Under the pieces are notes generated by a model. The model saw only the letters and a list, made by a program, of their open reading frames with translations. It made no database searches and was not told the origin of the DNA. A stretch of 64,000 nt of DNA from Anthopleura xanthogrammica (Eukaryota; Cnidaria; Anthozoa; Actiniaria; Actiniidae), in assembly GCA_964019055.1 (NCBI GenBank), contig OZ025207.1, positions 3,354,501 to 3,418,500 on the forward strand, in the 5' to 3' direction. Shown here one piece after another: positions 50,974-62,067 of the stretch. Numbering within the stretch: position 1 is the stretch's first letter; each line of letters opens with the position of its first letter. The position numbers were made by a program, and so were the translations under genes.

Positions 50974-51252
50974 AACAGGCAGCCCAAGCTCTTTTTCTGT
51001 AGTATTGTAATGAATATTTACGGTAATATTTTGTAATATCTAAAATGAATTTTCTTTAGTAGGGGAATCAAAATGACGATGACTCCGTAAAAACGCTCGC
51101 AAATGGCTTCAAAATCGACCAGACATCAAGACATTTATCAAGCTATCAAGGTAAGTCATGTTTATTCATAAAAGTACCAATTTTAGATATTACAAAATAT
51201 TATCGTAAATATTCATTACAATACTACAGAAAAAGAGCTTGGGTTGCCTGTG
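50974..51252. mobile_element. Fold-back element, second copy (unit B)
   Basis: Same as 41808-42086 with a few base changes; arms still pair almost fully. Confidence 0.8.
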
Positions 51253-51655
51253 TTCGAACAGCAACGACAGCGACAATAGTTTCTTTGCCCCTTCATTGTG
51301 GACAATATTTTGAAAATATATATCAAAGTAAATAGGTGATAGCCGATTTACACAGTACAACGTTTGCTTACAACTGTCGCATGCAATCTGTCTACGCCAC
51401 GCTTAAAACACGAATAGTCAATGTGCATGAGCTCGAAATTCTAGCACAAAGCATGATGGGAAAGTGAGTTCTTACGCTTTTTTGATAATTCATCTGATAA
51501 TTTTTCCTTCCACATTTTCTATGGAAATAAAAGGATTTCAGCAGACGAAAATAACAGATTAATTTTTTTCTCATAGTTCCTTTGATTTCTCTGTTACATT
51601 TTTAAAGAACTCACTTTCCCAGAGTGCTTTGTGAGCTTTGATGCACATTGCCTAA

Positions 51656-51908
51656 ATGCCCTATTTCACTATGACGTCACATCAAAACAATCTATTGTTT
51701 TAACGCTAAGGATCATGGTCGCCAGAGGGGGCAAAATAGCAGCAAAACAAATGAAATCATAATAAAATTTCGTGTATGATATAGTTGAACGTGAGAGCAG
51801 CTGAATATTACACTAAATATCTTGAGCGAAAGACGATTTAGATTAATTTTTTATTATTCTTGTCCATGTAAATAAACCATGACGTCATCAGTAGTGAAAC
51901 AGGTCAAT
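51656..51908. mobile_element. MITE with ATTGCCCT-like ends, copy in unit B
   Basis: Collinear with 42499-42752; the TGACGTCA boxes are kept while the outer bases have drifted. Confidence 0.6.
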
Positions 51909-51997
51909 TGCGTCGTCGGTAAATCAAATGTCACCGGTGCAGTAGCCGAATTCATCTGGCTAGAGCGAGTACGAACGCCATATCCGTGAAACAGTAA

Positions 51998-52471
51998 TAC
52001 CTTAATACATAAAGTTTTCGCGATACTTTAATTTCGCGATTTTCACGATTTCGAAAAAATTGCGAAATTAAAGTGTCGCGAATAAAAGTGTCGCGAAAAT
52101 ATAGTGACGCTCCATTTCTGAGGAAGTAAAGAATTTAATGACGATCTAAAAGCATGGATAAAAGACGTTGTTACTGAGAACGAAATACTAGCGCCTATTG
52201 ATCTTGATCAACAATGAATGATTGGAACCAGTATTCAATATGCTGAAGTCAAAACCAAAGATCAAGTGCATGGGTTTTCTAAACGAATTTGGTGGTATTT
52301 GGAAATTGTAGAAATTTTAAATTTTGAATGACTCATTCAATGAAATCGTGAAATTAAAGTGATCAAGAATATGATTTTTTCTCAAAATCGCAAATTTAAA
52401 TTGTTGCGAAATATGCGACCTCCAAAATCGCCAAATTTACAAGTCGCGCAAATTTAATGCAATAAGGTATA
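51998..52471. mobile_element. TCGCGA-rich MITE, copy in unit B
   Basis: Collinear with 42841-43318. Confidence 0.6.
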
Positions 52472-53063
52472 AGATACGCACTTAATGGCACCGATAAAAC
52501 TATAGAAAACAACAGTTATTGCACTATTTTGTAATATTTAGCGCAAAAATAAATTTGGTAATATTTTACAGATTCAGTGTGAGAAACAATCTCGTTCCCA
52601 GAGCCGATATTTGTTACTGCGCATGCTCGTCGAAATAAATTCATTGATAAATTTAGTTATTTATTTCATCGCGCATGCGCAGTTAGAAATAAGGGCATTG
52701 GGAACGAGGTTTGTGTGAGCATTCTACCTGATTTGTAATGCGCATGCTCAAATTTGAAATAGATATTAACAGCTAGAGCGCATGCTCACAAATTTTTCAG
52801 TTCTTTAAAATCATGAAGCAGTTTTTCGGTAGGTACTTCATTTATTGTCAATCACGTGCAGCTTACAATGATTTTTATACAGGTATTATAATTTGAGTTC
52901 CCACATGAAGTATGACGCTGATCTTAAATTCGTTGTTTTGAAGAACGCGTTGCATTGTGGTCTGACTTGCGCGGAAACAACATTATGTTGGCATGATAGG
53001 GGGAAAATGTATAGACACAAGAATGCAACATGTTTGCATTTTTTGAAAAGCCGTATATATATA

Positions 53064-53184
53064 TAGAATGCAGATCAATTTGAAGGACAAAACAATAAGT
53101 TCGAATTCCAATTCTCAGGAGATTGAAATTCTTTTGTTTTGTCCTCCAAATTGAGCTGCTTTGACGTCACGTGCAAGGGGTCTA
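53064..53184. mobile_element. Palindromic MITE, family 1, copy 6
   Basis: Left end shortened as in unit B; right end TGACGTCACGTGCAAGGGG intact. The shared short left end in units B and C shows it was duplicated with the unit. Confidence 0.85.
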
Positions 53185-53511
53185 TAGGAAGGCAACAAAA
53201 TGACTCTTGTTCCCAGAGCCTTGAACCCAACAGACACATTTTCTGATTGGCTAACACAATAATAGAAAGTTTTTAAGGATGTTGTTACTTGGATAAGCCC
53301 CAATCCCCTTGGTTTACCAAGAGGAGCGCGGGCTCTGGAAACAAGAATTGTCGATAAATGACAAAAGGGGAGATTAATATTGCGCATACTCATGATATTG
53401 ACCGCTGTGCTTATTGTTAACGTGTTATTGCATTTAGGAATTATTCAACAAGTGAGTATTAAGCAAATTAGAGAATGAAGTACCGATGAAGCCAGTGTTG
53501 AGAAAGATGAG

Positions 53512-56500
53512 CTATTCCGAACCTCGAACTTCCGGAAATTGGAAAATGGCATCGACGATGAATGCTATAACCAACATGAAACTGAAGGCCTGAAATTAAG
53601 GGTGAAATATGGAGGTGAGAGAAATATGAAATAAAATGGAACATGGAAAGGGGAGAGAGAGAGGGAGAGGGAGAAGGAGAGGGAGAGGGAGAGGGAGAGG
53701 GAGAGGGAGAGGGAGAGGGAGAGGGAGAGGGAGAGGGAGAGGGAGAGGGAGAGGGAGAGGGAGAGGGAGAGGGAGAGGGAGAGGGAGAGGGAGAGGGAGA
53801 GGGAGAGGGAGAGGGAGAGGGAGAGGGAGAGGGAGAGGGAGAGGGAGAGGGAGAGGGAGAGGGAGAGGGAGAGGGAGAGGGAGAGGGAGAGGAGAGGGAG
53901 AGCCGGAAGAGGGAGAGGAAGATTGAGAGCGTGAGAACGAGAACGAGAGAGCAAGTTTAATATAAAATCGAACATTTGTATGGTGAAATTTCTTGCCTTT
54001 ATGATATCTACTTACAATAGCTGCAATGCGGTTATCAGTGTACCATCGCCATCGCCATTTTCCGCCAAAATAAGACATGACAGTATCATCCTTATAATAA
54101 GGACTCTTGTACTCATTCTTGGCGAACTTGATCATTACACCGCTAGAAATAGCGCACAGAATAAGCAGAAGGACACAAAACCCAAGGTTCTGAAAAAGAA
54201 AAGAAAAGAAGTGAGCTTTGCAACATTTTAGTGGCTTCAACGTCACACACAGAGATAATTTATTCATCCCGCATGAATTTTGAACCGATTTAATGAGCTT
54301 CAACTTAATTAAAGAATCACAAATGTTCTTTCAATATTCCTTATAGAACTCGAATTCTTAAATGAGTGAATAAAGTATTTACCAAGATGTTCCATATCTT
54401 TGCAGACCCAAGAGACTCTTGAAGAGAGAGCAAGTGCACTACGAAGATGACGATGGCCACGATGAAGCCAATGATGTGCATAGCGAGAAAGAAGTCATAA
54501 CGACCACTGTAAGCATCGTACTCGTCTCTTAGGATGGTTAGACTATAGAGAAGACCAAATTTATTATTTGCAACCACCATGCATGCGAAAGCCACACAGG
54601 TAAAGAGCTAAAAAAGAAAAAATTTGTTATTAATTTATTTTAGAGCGCTTCATATTCACCACTTTCACATTACCATAATGCTTTGCGTTTTTGAAGAAGA
54701 AAGAAAAAAGGCAACGAGTCGCAGCGGGGGAAGAGGAATACTTCAATTTGGGTTCCCTGTGGTCCCAGTGGAGAAAACAAGATATCTTCGTTCGTGTAGT
54801 TTGCCGGTGAAGTAGAAGATGAGTTCAAGCACTAAAAGTAAGCCAAACTTACAACCTTGAAAGAAAATTACTTCACTTATAGATGGAATTGGCTTGGTTT
54901 GACAACTTTTGCTTCAAGAACGTGTAATTTTCTTTCATTTAGCGCACAACTAAACACAAATTGGCAGCAATGGCTATTCACATCAGATCACCAAAGTTCT
55001 CCAAGAAACTCGCCAAGAAACTCGCCAAGAAAAAAAACACTCAATTTCACAAGCTAGAAAAGGTAATAAAGTGTATTTGAAAAGGATAAAACCTTATCTA
55101 GTACTTAAATTGCATATTTATCTTCCTCTCGTTAAGTTTACAGTTTATTTTGTTTCGTTTTGTCGTACAAAGTTGGGCTTTAAATTTCATGAGTTTTTCC
55201 AATCCTAACGCATGGATGTACATGAGGTCGTACAAAAAGCGCTCTATAAAATATCTGTAACAATCTTATAGAAAAGTCGGAAAACACAGATTTGACGTAT
55301 CGAAACACGCCTCAAACCCTTTCATATTACTACTAGTCATAGCTAACAAAATACTTTACTTAGATCCATTGGTAAATGAAAGGCAAGTTTACTTAAATTC
55401 ACGAGAGAGCGGAAAAGAGTCGAAAAATTTGTGTATTTTCTAGCTCGACATATGAGCTTCGTACCGGAAGTGAGCCCACCGGAAGTTTGTTTATATATTT
55501 ATTGGACATATAAGAATAAAAAGATTACAAATGCTATCTACGCTACCCAATGAGGAAAGTGCGAACGGGACTCTAAGTCCCATGCTAGGCGCTTCCCTTT
55601 GAAATAACAAGAAAGAACTTGTCACCAGTGATTTTCCTATGCAGAAGCTAACTTAAGGGGGGACTTACCTATTTACCAGCCACGGTTGCTATGGAAAGTA
55701 TTTAAATATCTAAAAGGTTTTTCTTATATTATAACTTCATAGATAAAATCAATTTGTGAAATGGATCATTTTCTGATATGTGCGATGACGTCATCTCTCT
55801 TACGCAATTTATGACGTCATAGTCCATTAAAAATTAAAAAACAAGCGTGCATTTGGTCGGATTGACTCACAAATAAGCGAAATCATAGCTGACATGAATT
55901 GAAACAAAGTTAAGCATTATTTTTGAAAACGGTGAAAAGGCCAGGCTACCAAGCCATGTTGAAATTTTTAAATCTAAATATTTTCCCACTCTCTTAACGT
56001 AGAGTAAAATCCATGCTTAACTTTGTTCCAATTCATGTCAGCAATAATTTCGTTTATTTTGGGGTCAAACTGACCAATTGCACGCTTGTTTTTTAACTTT
56101 TTATAAAATATGACGTCATGAATGACGCAAGAGTGATGACGTCATCACACATATCAAAAATGGTCCATTTCACAACTTGATTTTATTTATAAAGTTATAA
56201 TATGAGAAAAACCTCTTAGACATTTTTAAATCCTTTCCTTAGCAACTGTGGCTGGTAAATAGGTAAGTCCCCCCTTAAGCACGCTCTATTGTTCGTGAAT
56301 ATTTATTTATCCAAATATTGGCCATCACACTAAAACAAAATCACTCACAAAGACACATAATTAAACTTGGGCTTCCTGTGTTATGAAATTCGTCGCAGGG
56401 TTCTTGCAATTTTAGATTTAATTTTTACAAATCAAGGATGGTCAAAATCTTACGTGGAATCTGATTAGCCAAAAAAATAATTGTCTATATTTTTACAAAT

Positions 56501-59311
56501 CAAGGATGGTCAAAATCTTACGTGGAATCTGATTAGCCAAAAAAATAATTGTCTATATTTTTACAAATCAAGGATGATCAAAATGTTACGTGGAATCTGA
56601 TTAGCCAAAAAAATAATTGTCTATATTTTTACAAATCAAGGATGGTCAAAATCTTACGTGGAATCTGATTAGCCAAAAAAATAATTGTCTATATTTTTAC
56701 AAATCAAGGATGATCAAAATGTTACGTGGAATCTGATTAGCCAAAAAAATAATTGTCTATATTTTTACAAATCAAGGATGGTCAAAATCTTACGTGGAAT
56801 CTGATTAGCCAAAAAAATAATTGTCTATATTTTTACAAATCAAGGATGGTCAAAATCTTACGTGGAATCTGATTAGCCAAAAAAATAATTGTCTATATTT
56901 TTACAAATCAAGGATGATCAAAATCTTACGTGGAATCTGATTAGCCAAAAAAATAATTGTCTATATTTTTACAAATCAAGGATGATCAAAATCTTACGTG
57001 GAATCTGATTAGCCAAAAAAATAATTAGTAAATAAACCCCTCCTGGCGGCTGGGATATCGGCTGATAATGTCCGAGGATGAGAAATGGTCCGAAAAAAGA
57101 ACATTTGGCCGAGAAGCGAAGCTTCGAGGGCAAATGTGATATTTTGAGGACCATTTCTCATCCAAGGACATTATCAGCCGATATTCCAGTGAGCCAGAGG
57201 GGGTTTATTTATTTTATAACCCAACGACTTCACTGAAATGAATTCAGCAAACTGCATCGACTCGTCATCTCCAGAGTTTTCAAAAAATAATTCTCTCTCG
57301 TCTCCAAGCTGGATATAAAAACAATTATTTTGGTAAATTAAAGCTGTTTGACATTGAACTATTCTATTGTTTGACATTTGTTGTCGAATTCTTTGTTGGT
57401 TTTTAATAGTTTATAAAAACAATTTCGAAAACAAACCAAAAACTTCATTCACGAAACATGGATGCTTACCATTGAAGACATTTACAGTATATTTTGTTGA
57501 TTTTTTCGTGTTTCCTGGCGTAGTTTTTTCAACCAGTCTTTGTATTTTACTCTCACTTGTTTGTAAAAAGCGAGTTTCTTTGTTTTCCGTGTTTTTTCTT
57601 TTCTTTTTTAACGTTTTTACCTTCTCCTGGACGAATATCACTTCGGACGGGGGATATCGCCTGATACCCGTCCTGCACGTGACCCATTTGAACCAATGAC
57701 AGCGCGCGAAAATTCATCGTTGGGTTATAATTGTCTATATTTTGCAATTATTTAACGAAGGCGAGGTGAATATCGGTGAATATTTACCGTGAAAGTAAAT
57801 ATTCACCATATTCACTGAGCCTGAGGTGAATGATTGTTTTACTATAATTTTAAGATTGACAGAAAACTTTAGAAAATTATCGAATAACAAAATGAATACC
57901 AATTTTGAAGAAAAATCAGCTTTTCTTGCCATTTAAATAAAGCATTTAAGGATAAAGTAATAAAACTTAGATATTTCGTCAGCTGTACATGTCGCGCCGT
58001 GCCCTAAAGGTTAAGATGAGGAGTAACTTAACACGCGTACTGAAACGCTATTTGTTAGCGAGAACATCATAACTTTAAACTCTCCGAGATTCTACTACTA
58101 GTGTATTTTCCAAAATACATTTTTTTGTAAACTAGTGTATAGTAAGTTGTCCACTCAGAGCTTGTGCACGAGACAGACAACCCAGTGTACCGCTCCAGGA
58201 GCGTCTTGTTAATTCTTGGATTCTAAGAAACCAAGGAAGGTCAAAACCTAAAGTGGAATTTAATTGGCCAAAAATTCTACGCGTGTAAATTGCTAATCAA
58301 TTCTCAGAATCTGAGAAATCAAGGAAGGTCAAAGCCTAAGGTGGAATCTGATTGGCCAACAATTCTACGCGTGTAGATTGCAAATCAATTCTCAGATTCT
58401 GAGAAACCAAGGAAGGTCAAAGCCTAAGGTGGAATCTGATTGGCTAAAACTTCTACGCATTTAGATTGCTTATTAATTCTCAGATTCTGAGAAATTAAGG
58501 AAGGTCAAAGCCTAAGGTGAAATCTGATTGGCTAAAAAATCTACGCATTTAGATTGCTTATTAATTCTTGGATTCTGAGAAATCAAGGAAGGTCAAAACC
58601 TAAAGTGGAATTTAATTGGCCAAAAATTCTACGCGTGTAGATTGCTAATCAATTCTCTGATTCTGAGAAATCAAGGAAGGTCAAAGCCTAAGGTGGAATC
58701 TGATTGGCCAACAATTCTACGCGTGTAGATTGCAAATCAATTCTCAGATTCTGAGAAACCAAGGAAGGTCAAAGCCTAAGGTGGAATCTGATTGGCTAAA
58801 ACTTCTACGCATTTAGATTGCTTATTAATTCTCAGATTCTGAGAAATTAAGGAAGGTCAAAGCCTAAGGTGAAATCTGATTGGCTAAAAAATCTACGCAT
58901 TTAGATTGCTTATTAATTCTTGGATTCTGAGAAATCAAGGAAGGTCAAAACCTAAAGTGGAATTTAATTGGCCAAAAATTCTACGCGTGTAGATTGCTAA
59001 TCAATTCTCTGATTCTGAGAATCAAGGAAGGTCAAAGCCTAAGGTGGAATCTGATTGACTAAATATTATACGCATTTAGATTGCTACTGATTAATTCTTG
59101 GATTCTGAGAAATCAAGGAAGGTAAAACGGCTCAAAACTAATGTGGAATTTGATTGTTCAAAAATTCCACGCATATATATTTCCCTGAACTAAAAGTTAA
59201 TTGAGTCAATATTGACATACTTACAATTTCCACGATCTTCAAAATTCCTTTTTTGCTTTTCACATAGCCTTGGTTTATCTCCAAAGAACCTAGGTTTATC
59301 TCGCCTGCCAT
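53512..59311 (-). CDS. M8: MARVEL-type four-helix protein, longest triplicate
   Basis: Coding exons 59225-59311, 54383-54607, 54016-54189 and 53512-53589 give 187 residues; all introns are phase 0. Relative to M6 it has gained only whole codons: exon 1 repeats its N-terminal phrase ([19 protein letters not shown]); exon 2 has three extra residues in outer loop 1 ([11 protein letters not shown]); exon 3 has eight extra residues in outer loop 2 ([19 protein letters not shown]), including a doubled WR. Helices and the helix-4 Asp ([11 protein letters not shown]) are kept. This points to an intact gene with loops that tolerate or favour length change. Intron 1 (4.6 kb) contains a TTAA fold-back element and two minisatellites. 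The exon 1 assignment relies on synteny with M6 and M7. Confidence 0.82.
53656..53893. repeat. Expanded (GAGAGG)n in M8 intron 3
   Basis: About 40 uninterrupted GAGAGG units, ten times the M7 array. It is purine-only on the plus strand with GGG every six bases. Pro/Leu and Gly/Glu frames over it are artefacts. Confidence 0.95.
55657..56274. mobile_element. Large TTAA-flanked fold-back element
   Basis: Arms of about 260 bp pair along their length (GGGGGGACTTACCTATTTAC / GTAAATAGGTAAGTCCCCCC at the ends), with a loop of about 80 bp. TTAA flanks both ends (55653-55656, 56275-56278). Four TGACGTCA palindromes lie in the arms. Arms have diverged by roughly 10-15% by eye, so this is not a recent insertion. 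Confidence 0.75.
56421..57027. repeat. 68-bp minisatellite, about nine copies
   Basis: The unit contains TTTTTACAAATCAAGGATGG, TCAAAATCTTACGTGGAATC and TGATTAGCCAAAAAAATAAT. Copies differ at only a few sites (GATGG/GATGA, ATCTT/ATGTT). It lies in intron 1 of M8. Confidence 0.95.
57028..57729. mobile_element. Insertion at the end of the 68-bp array
   Basis: It interrupts a 68-bp unit: AAAATAATT stands before it and ATAATTGTCTATATTTT after it. Its ends read TAAATAAACCCC and GGGTTATAATT. The left part holds a strong inverted pair (ATATCGGCTGATAATGTCC / GGACATTATCAGCCGATAT); TTATAACCCAACGA / TCGTTGGGTTATAA bracket the rest. Reading frames on both strands inside have no recognisable domain. Confidence 0.6.
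58200..59150. repeat. 88-bp minisatellite with four-unit period
   Basis: About 11 units share TTCTGAGAAATCAAGGAAGG, GGAATCTGATTGGC and ATTCTACGCGTGTAGATTGC. Variant units recur in the same order every 351-352 bp (starts 58212, 58563, 58915), so the array grew by copying blocks of four. Two related single units remain in M6 (about 39360-39500) and M7 (about 47660-47815) intron 1. Confidence 0.9.
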
Positions 59312-60432
59312 GCTCGTATATTGCTATCAAAAAAAAACCACAGAGATTTATTCCTTAGTTTACAAAATAACCAGTAATAATCACCCCCTCTGGGTGCAAA
59401 ACCTAGGACGCGAAACGATCACAAGCGGTGTAGTAATTATCTTTTAAATTTCTTTATTTAAATACGAAATACTGCATAGTGGATTGCATTGCAAACAATA
59501 ACGTGAATTTTAGAAGCCAAAACCAGGTCAAACCAACTAAATATAGAAAATTGCTAAGCCACAGGGTGTATCCAATACAAATGTATGAATACCGCACTAC
59601 AGAATACATTTCTCAGTTTGCCTTTATTTCGTGGACCGCGGAGCACCCTAAAAAGTGGTAGGGCTATATAAGAGACTAGTATGGGTAAGGGGAAAAAGTG
59701 GTTTGCTATAGCCCTAACAGCCCCTCCCCTCGCGCGGTCCTTGTACTTCTAAGCTACTGAGTGTATATTCACTAAAATAACGTCTAAATAATCCAATAAA
59801 AAAGCTTCTGTTAAGTCGTTGGAAACGTTAATTTTATCGAATCTGAAATAACTTCTGGGTTGTTGTTTGTAGCGCCAAAGTAATGCGATTGTATTTTGAT
59901 AACTCTTCGATACTATTGTCAATAGCAGTTTGAGACGCTTTGATTTTCAAACGGTCGTGCAGATGCTTTCACGCCCTTCACAAATAACACTGAATGGGCT
60001 CTAAGTAATCCAGCTCAGCCTCAAACTTGTAAAGTTATGAAGTTGCAATCGAAGGTTGGCAATTTTTCTCAGGAAGACCTTTCTATTAAGGTCTTCAAAT
60101 CTCAGAGATAAAGTTTTTCAAACTCTAACAAGTTTGTCAATTCGAAGAAATTTGGCTCGAATTTACAGTAGCTATAGAATAATCTCTATATAAAACTTAA
60201 GTTCATTTTTCTTCTGCTATTGCAGCTTTTAGTAGACTTTGTATGGCATCCAATGTTCACTGATTGTTATTTTGAAACACACCTTATAAACTTTCGCTCG
60301 CAGATAATCGCGTCCAAAATATATAATTCTGTTGTTCTATTCGATTGGTATTTTAAGTATAAACTTTGACAGTATTGAAGCAAAGTTTTCCTACGAAAAC
60401 TGGCCAGGAAAAAAACACAAGAACTTCGGTAC

Positions 60433-60550
60433 CTTTAGAGTAGAACCTGTTGCAAATTAACGGCTTACTTCTCGTGCGCTTCCTTCTCTGAAGTATTTGA
60501 TCTGAGTTGTTTTGAAAACCACTGTATTAAATAAATAAAAAACAGAAAGC
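60433..60550 (-). promoter_or_regulatory. Conserved 5' flank of M8, TATA lost
   Basis: Counterpart of 40707-40825. The leader is conserved, but the TATA-like word is now TTTTTATTTATTTAATAC. A TGACGTCA palindrome is created near 60583. M8 might instead use the site near 61342-61402. Confidence 0.28.
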
Positions 60551-60934
60551 ACAGTGCGCTTTGATTGGTTTTTCAATAGATTGACGTCATTACGTTCCAA
60601 ATTTGGTCCTGAGGGATCGATATCTGATGGCGTTGTTTGTCTACTTGCTATGAGGCATCGTGCGACTCGCTTATCTCACCGACATGACCTATCGAAGCTA
60701 TGATTACTTTTCTTTAACTTTTCAACTAGCTGTAGACATAGCTGTGGATGATCTTAGAAATGATAGAGCTTTGGAATTATGTGAAAATATCAAATTTTTG
60801 AAATAAAGAAATATAGGTATTTCATTGATAATCATATAATAATATGTTTTCTGTCTCGGAGCTGCCTGTTTCTCTATGGTGGTAAAAAATCACTGAGAGC
60901 AGTTGAAGAGGTGGTGATTTAATTAGCTTAATGA

Positions 60935-61105
60935 GATGATAACTAGCGGTAAGCTAGTGTGAGCTGCGTCGGTGTTTATAATGAAACAGTTGTGATAAAA
61001 AGTTAAATTTTACACCGTAAAAAATAAGAGTTACTCCGACGAAGGACTAGCGTCCGAAACGTCAGTAAGTGATCTCTTTTATTTTTTTACGGTGTAAAAT
61101 TTAAC
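60935..61105. mobile_element. 171-bp insertion with 15-bp direct repeats and ribozyme-like core
   Basis: TAATTAGCTTAATGA flanks it perfectly on both sides (60920-60934, 61106-61120). Inside, AGTTAAATTTTACACCGTAA pairs with its complement at the right end, and between them lies CCGACGAAGGAC-TAGC-GTCCGAAACGTC. That core can form a hairpin and resembles hammerhead-ribozyme motifs found in Penelope-like elements and retrozymes, but with a C where the motif has U4 and an extra A. Confidence 0.4.
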
Positions 61106-61120
61106 TAATTAGCTTAATGA

Positions 61121-61849
61121 TTACGTTGCTGAAGTAAGTATATAACAGTAAGGGTCGGAAAAGTGCAGGATTATAACAAACTCAACTGGAACAGCTTCAG
61201 TAACAATAAAGTATGCCTCTATTAAATAAAGTATTATCTTTCTATTGTCTTGTCACTAAATCGTTCTTGACCTTGATGAATGCTTCCAGCAACAAATAAT
61301 TTTGAGCTGGACATAGTTAGAATGCGAAAAAAAATACTTACTTGTTTTGATTTCCTCAGCGCCAACCAAACCAAGACCCGACCGTCACCAAGAGTATATA
61401 AACGAAGTCCCACGTGCGCTTATACTTATTAAACACATTAAAACATGGTTCCTGTTAACGTTTTAAAAAGAACTATTTGTATTTATAACAAGGTCTTAAG
61501 TACAACAGGGTTGCTTTCTCAGTTTATGCTCGCCTCAGTGTCTGGAAAAAAAACAAGCAATTATTGCCATACTTGTTTTCTAACTTAAGATAACAGCGCT
61601 TCCTACCACTCGAAGGTCAAAACAGTGCTGTTCGCAGCATTCCCCTTTCTATTAGAAACTACTAGTTTCATGCACATAGTGTCAGCACTCTAACTGCTTT
61701 TATACAATAGAATAATTTGCTTGGATGGCCGTGGAGCGGTGGTTCCGGGTCGGAACTGAACTTGATTTTATCAGGGTCAGTCTCGACCTTGAGCCGTTGT
61801 TTCGTCTTCGTCTGCGTGAATTCGGGTAAGGTCTATTAGTCTCTTGATT
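61121..61849. other. Spacer 5' of M8, candidate alternative first exon
   Basis: On the minus strand GTTTATATACTC (about 61393-61403) is followed by a GC-richer stretch and a strong donor (CAAAACAAG then gtaagt, exon edge 61342). This could be a leader exon for M8 or a TATA box for plus-strand transcription. Nothing else is seen. Confidence 0.3.
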
Positions 61850-62067
61850 TAAATAAGATTTTTAGGATTTTGTCTAACAATTATATTAGTTCTGGGGTTT
61901 TTCTAAGATATTTTAATATATATTTTATTTTATATGTATTATATATTAATTAATTATTAATTATTATTTTCAGTTTCTTAGATATATATATGTTAAGCGC
62001 TATTGGTCATTTATGGAAATGACGCTATATAAATAAAGATTTATTATTATCATTATTATTATTATCA
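61850..62067 (+). mobile_element. LINE 3' end with (ATT)n tail
   Basis: It ends TGACGCTATATAAATAAAGA followed by TTATT repeats. GCGCTATATAAATAA is a common end of CR1/L2-type LINE copies (recalled). No coding part remains. Confidence 0.55.

Larger units (their letters stand above)
43651..52800. repeat. Segmental repeat unit B (carries M7)
   Basis: The second tandem unit, 9.15 kb. Compared with unit A it lacks the Harbinger element but has extra insertions: 43907-44435, a 1.2-kb replacement at 45840-47049, the TTAA MITE at 47113 and the 1.86-kb insertion at 49095. The backbone is otherwise collinear. Confidence 0.85.
52801..60705. repeat. Segmental repeat unit C (carries M8)
   Basis: The third unit, at least 7.9 kb. 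It keeps M8 and the conserved 5' flank up to about 60705, then homology ends; the 1.85-kb block that closes units A and B is missing. Intron 1 of M8 is greatly enlarged. Confidence 0.8.

Noticed and set aside
53596..54303. 235-residue frame joining M8 exon 3 to a Pro/Leu tail
   Set aside because: The first part is real exon 3; the tail is GAGAGG repeat read through the donor site. The spliced model explains it better.
57367..57747. Frames on both strands of 64-110 residues
   Set aside because: They lie inside the insertion at 57028-57729 and have no recognisable domain.
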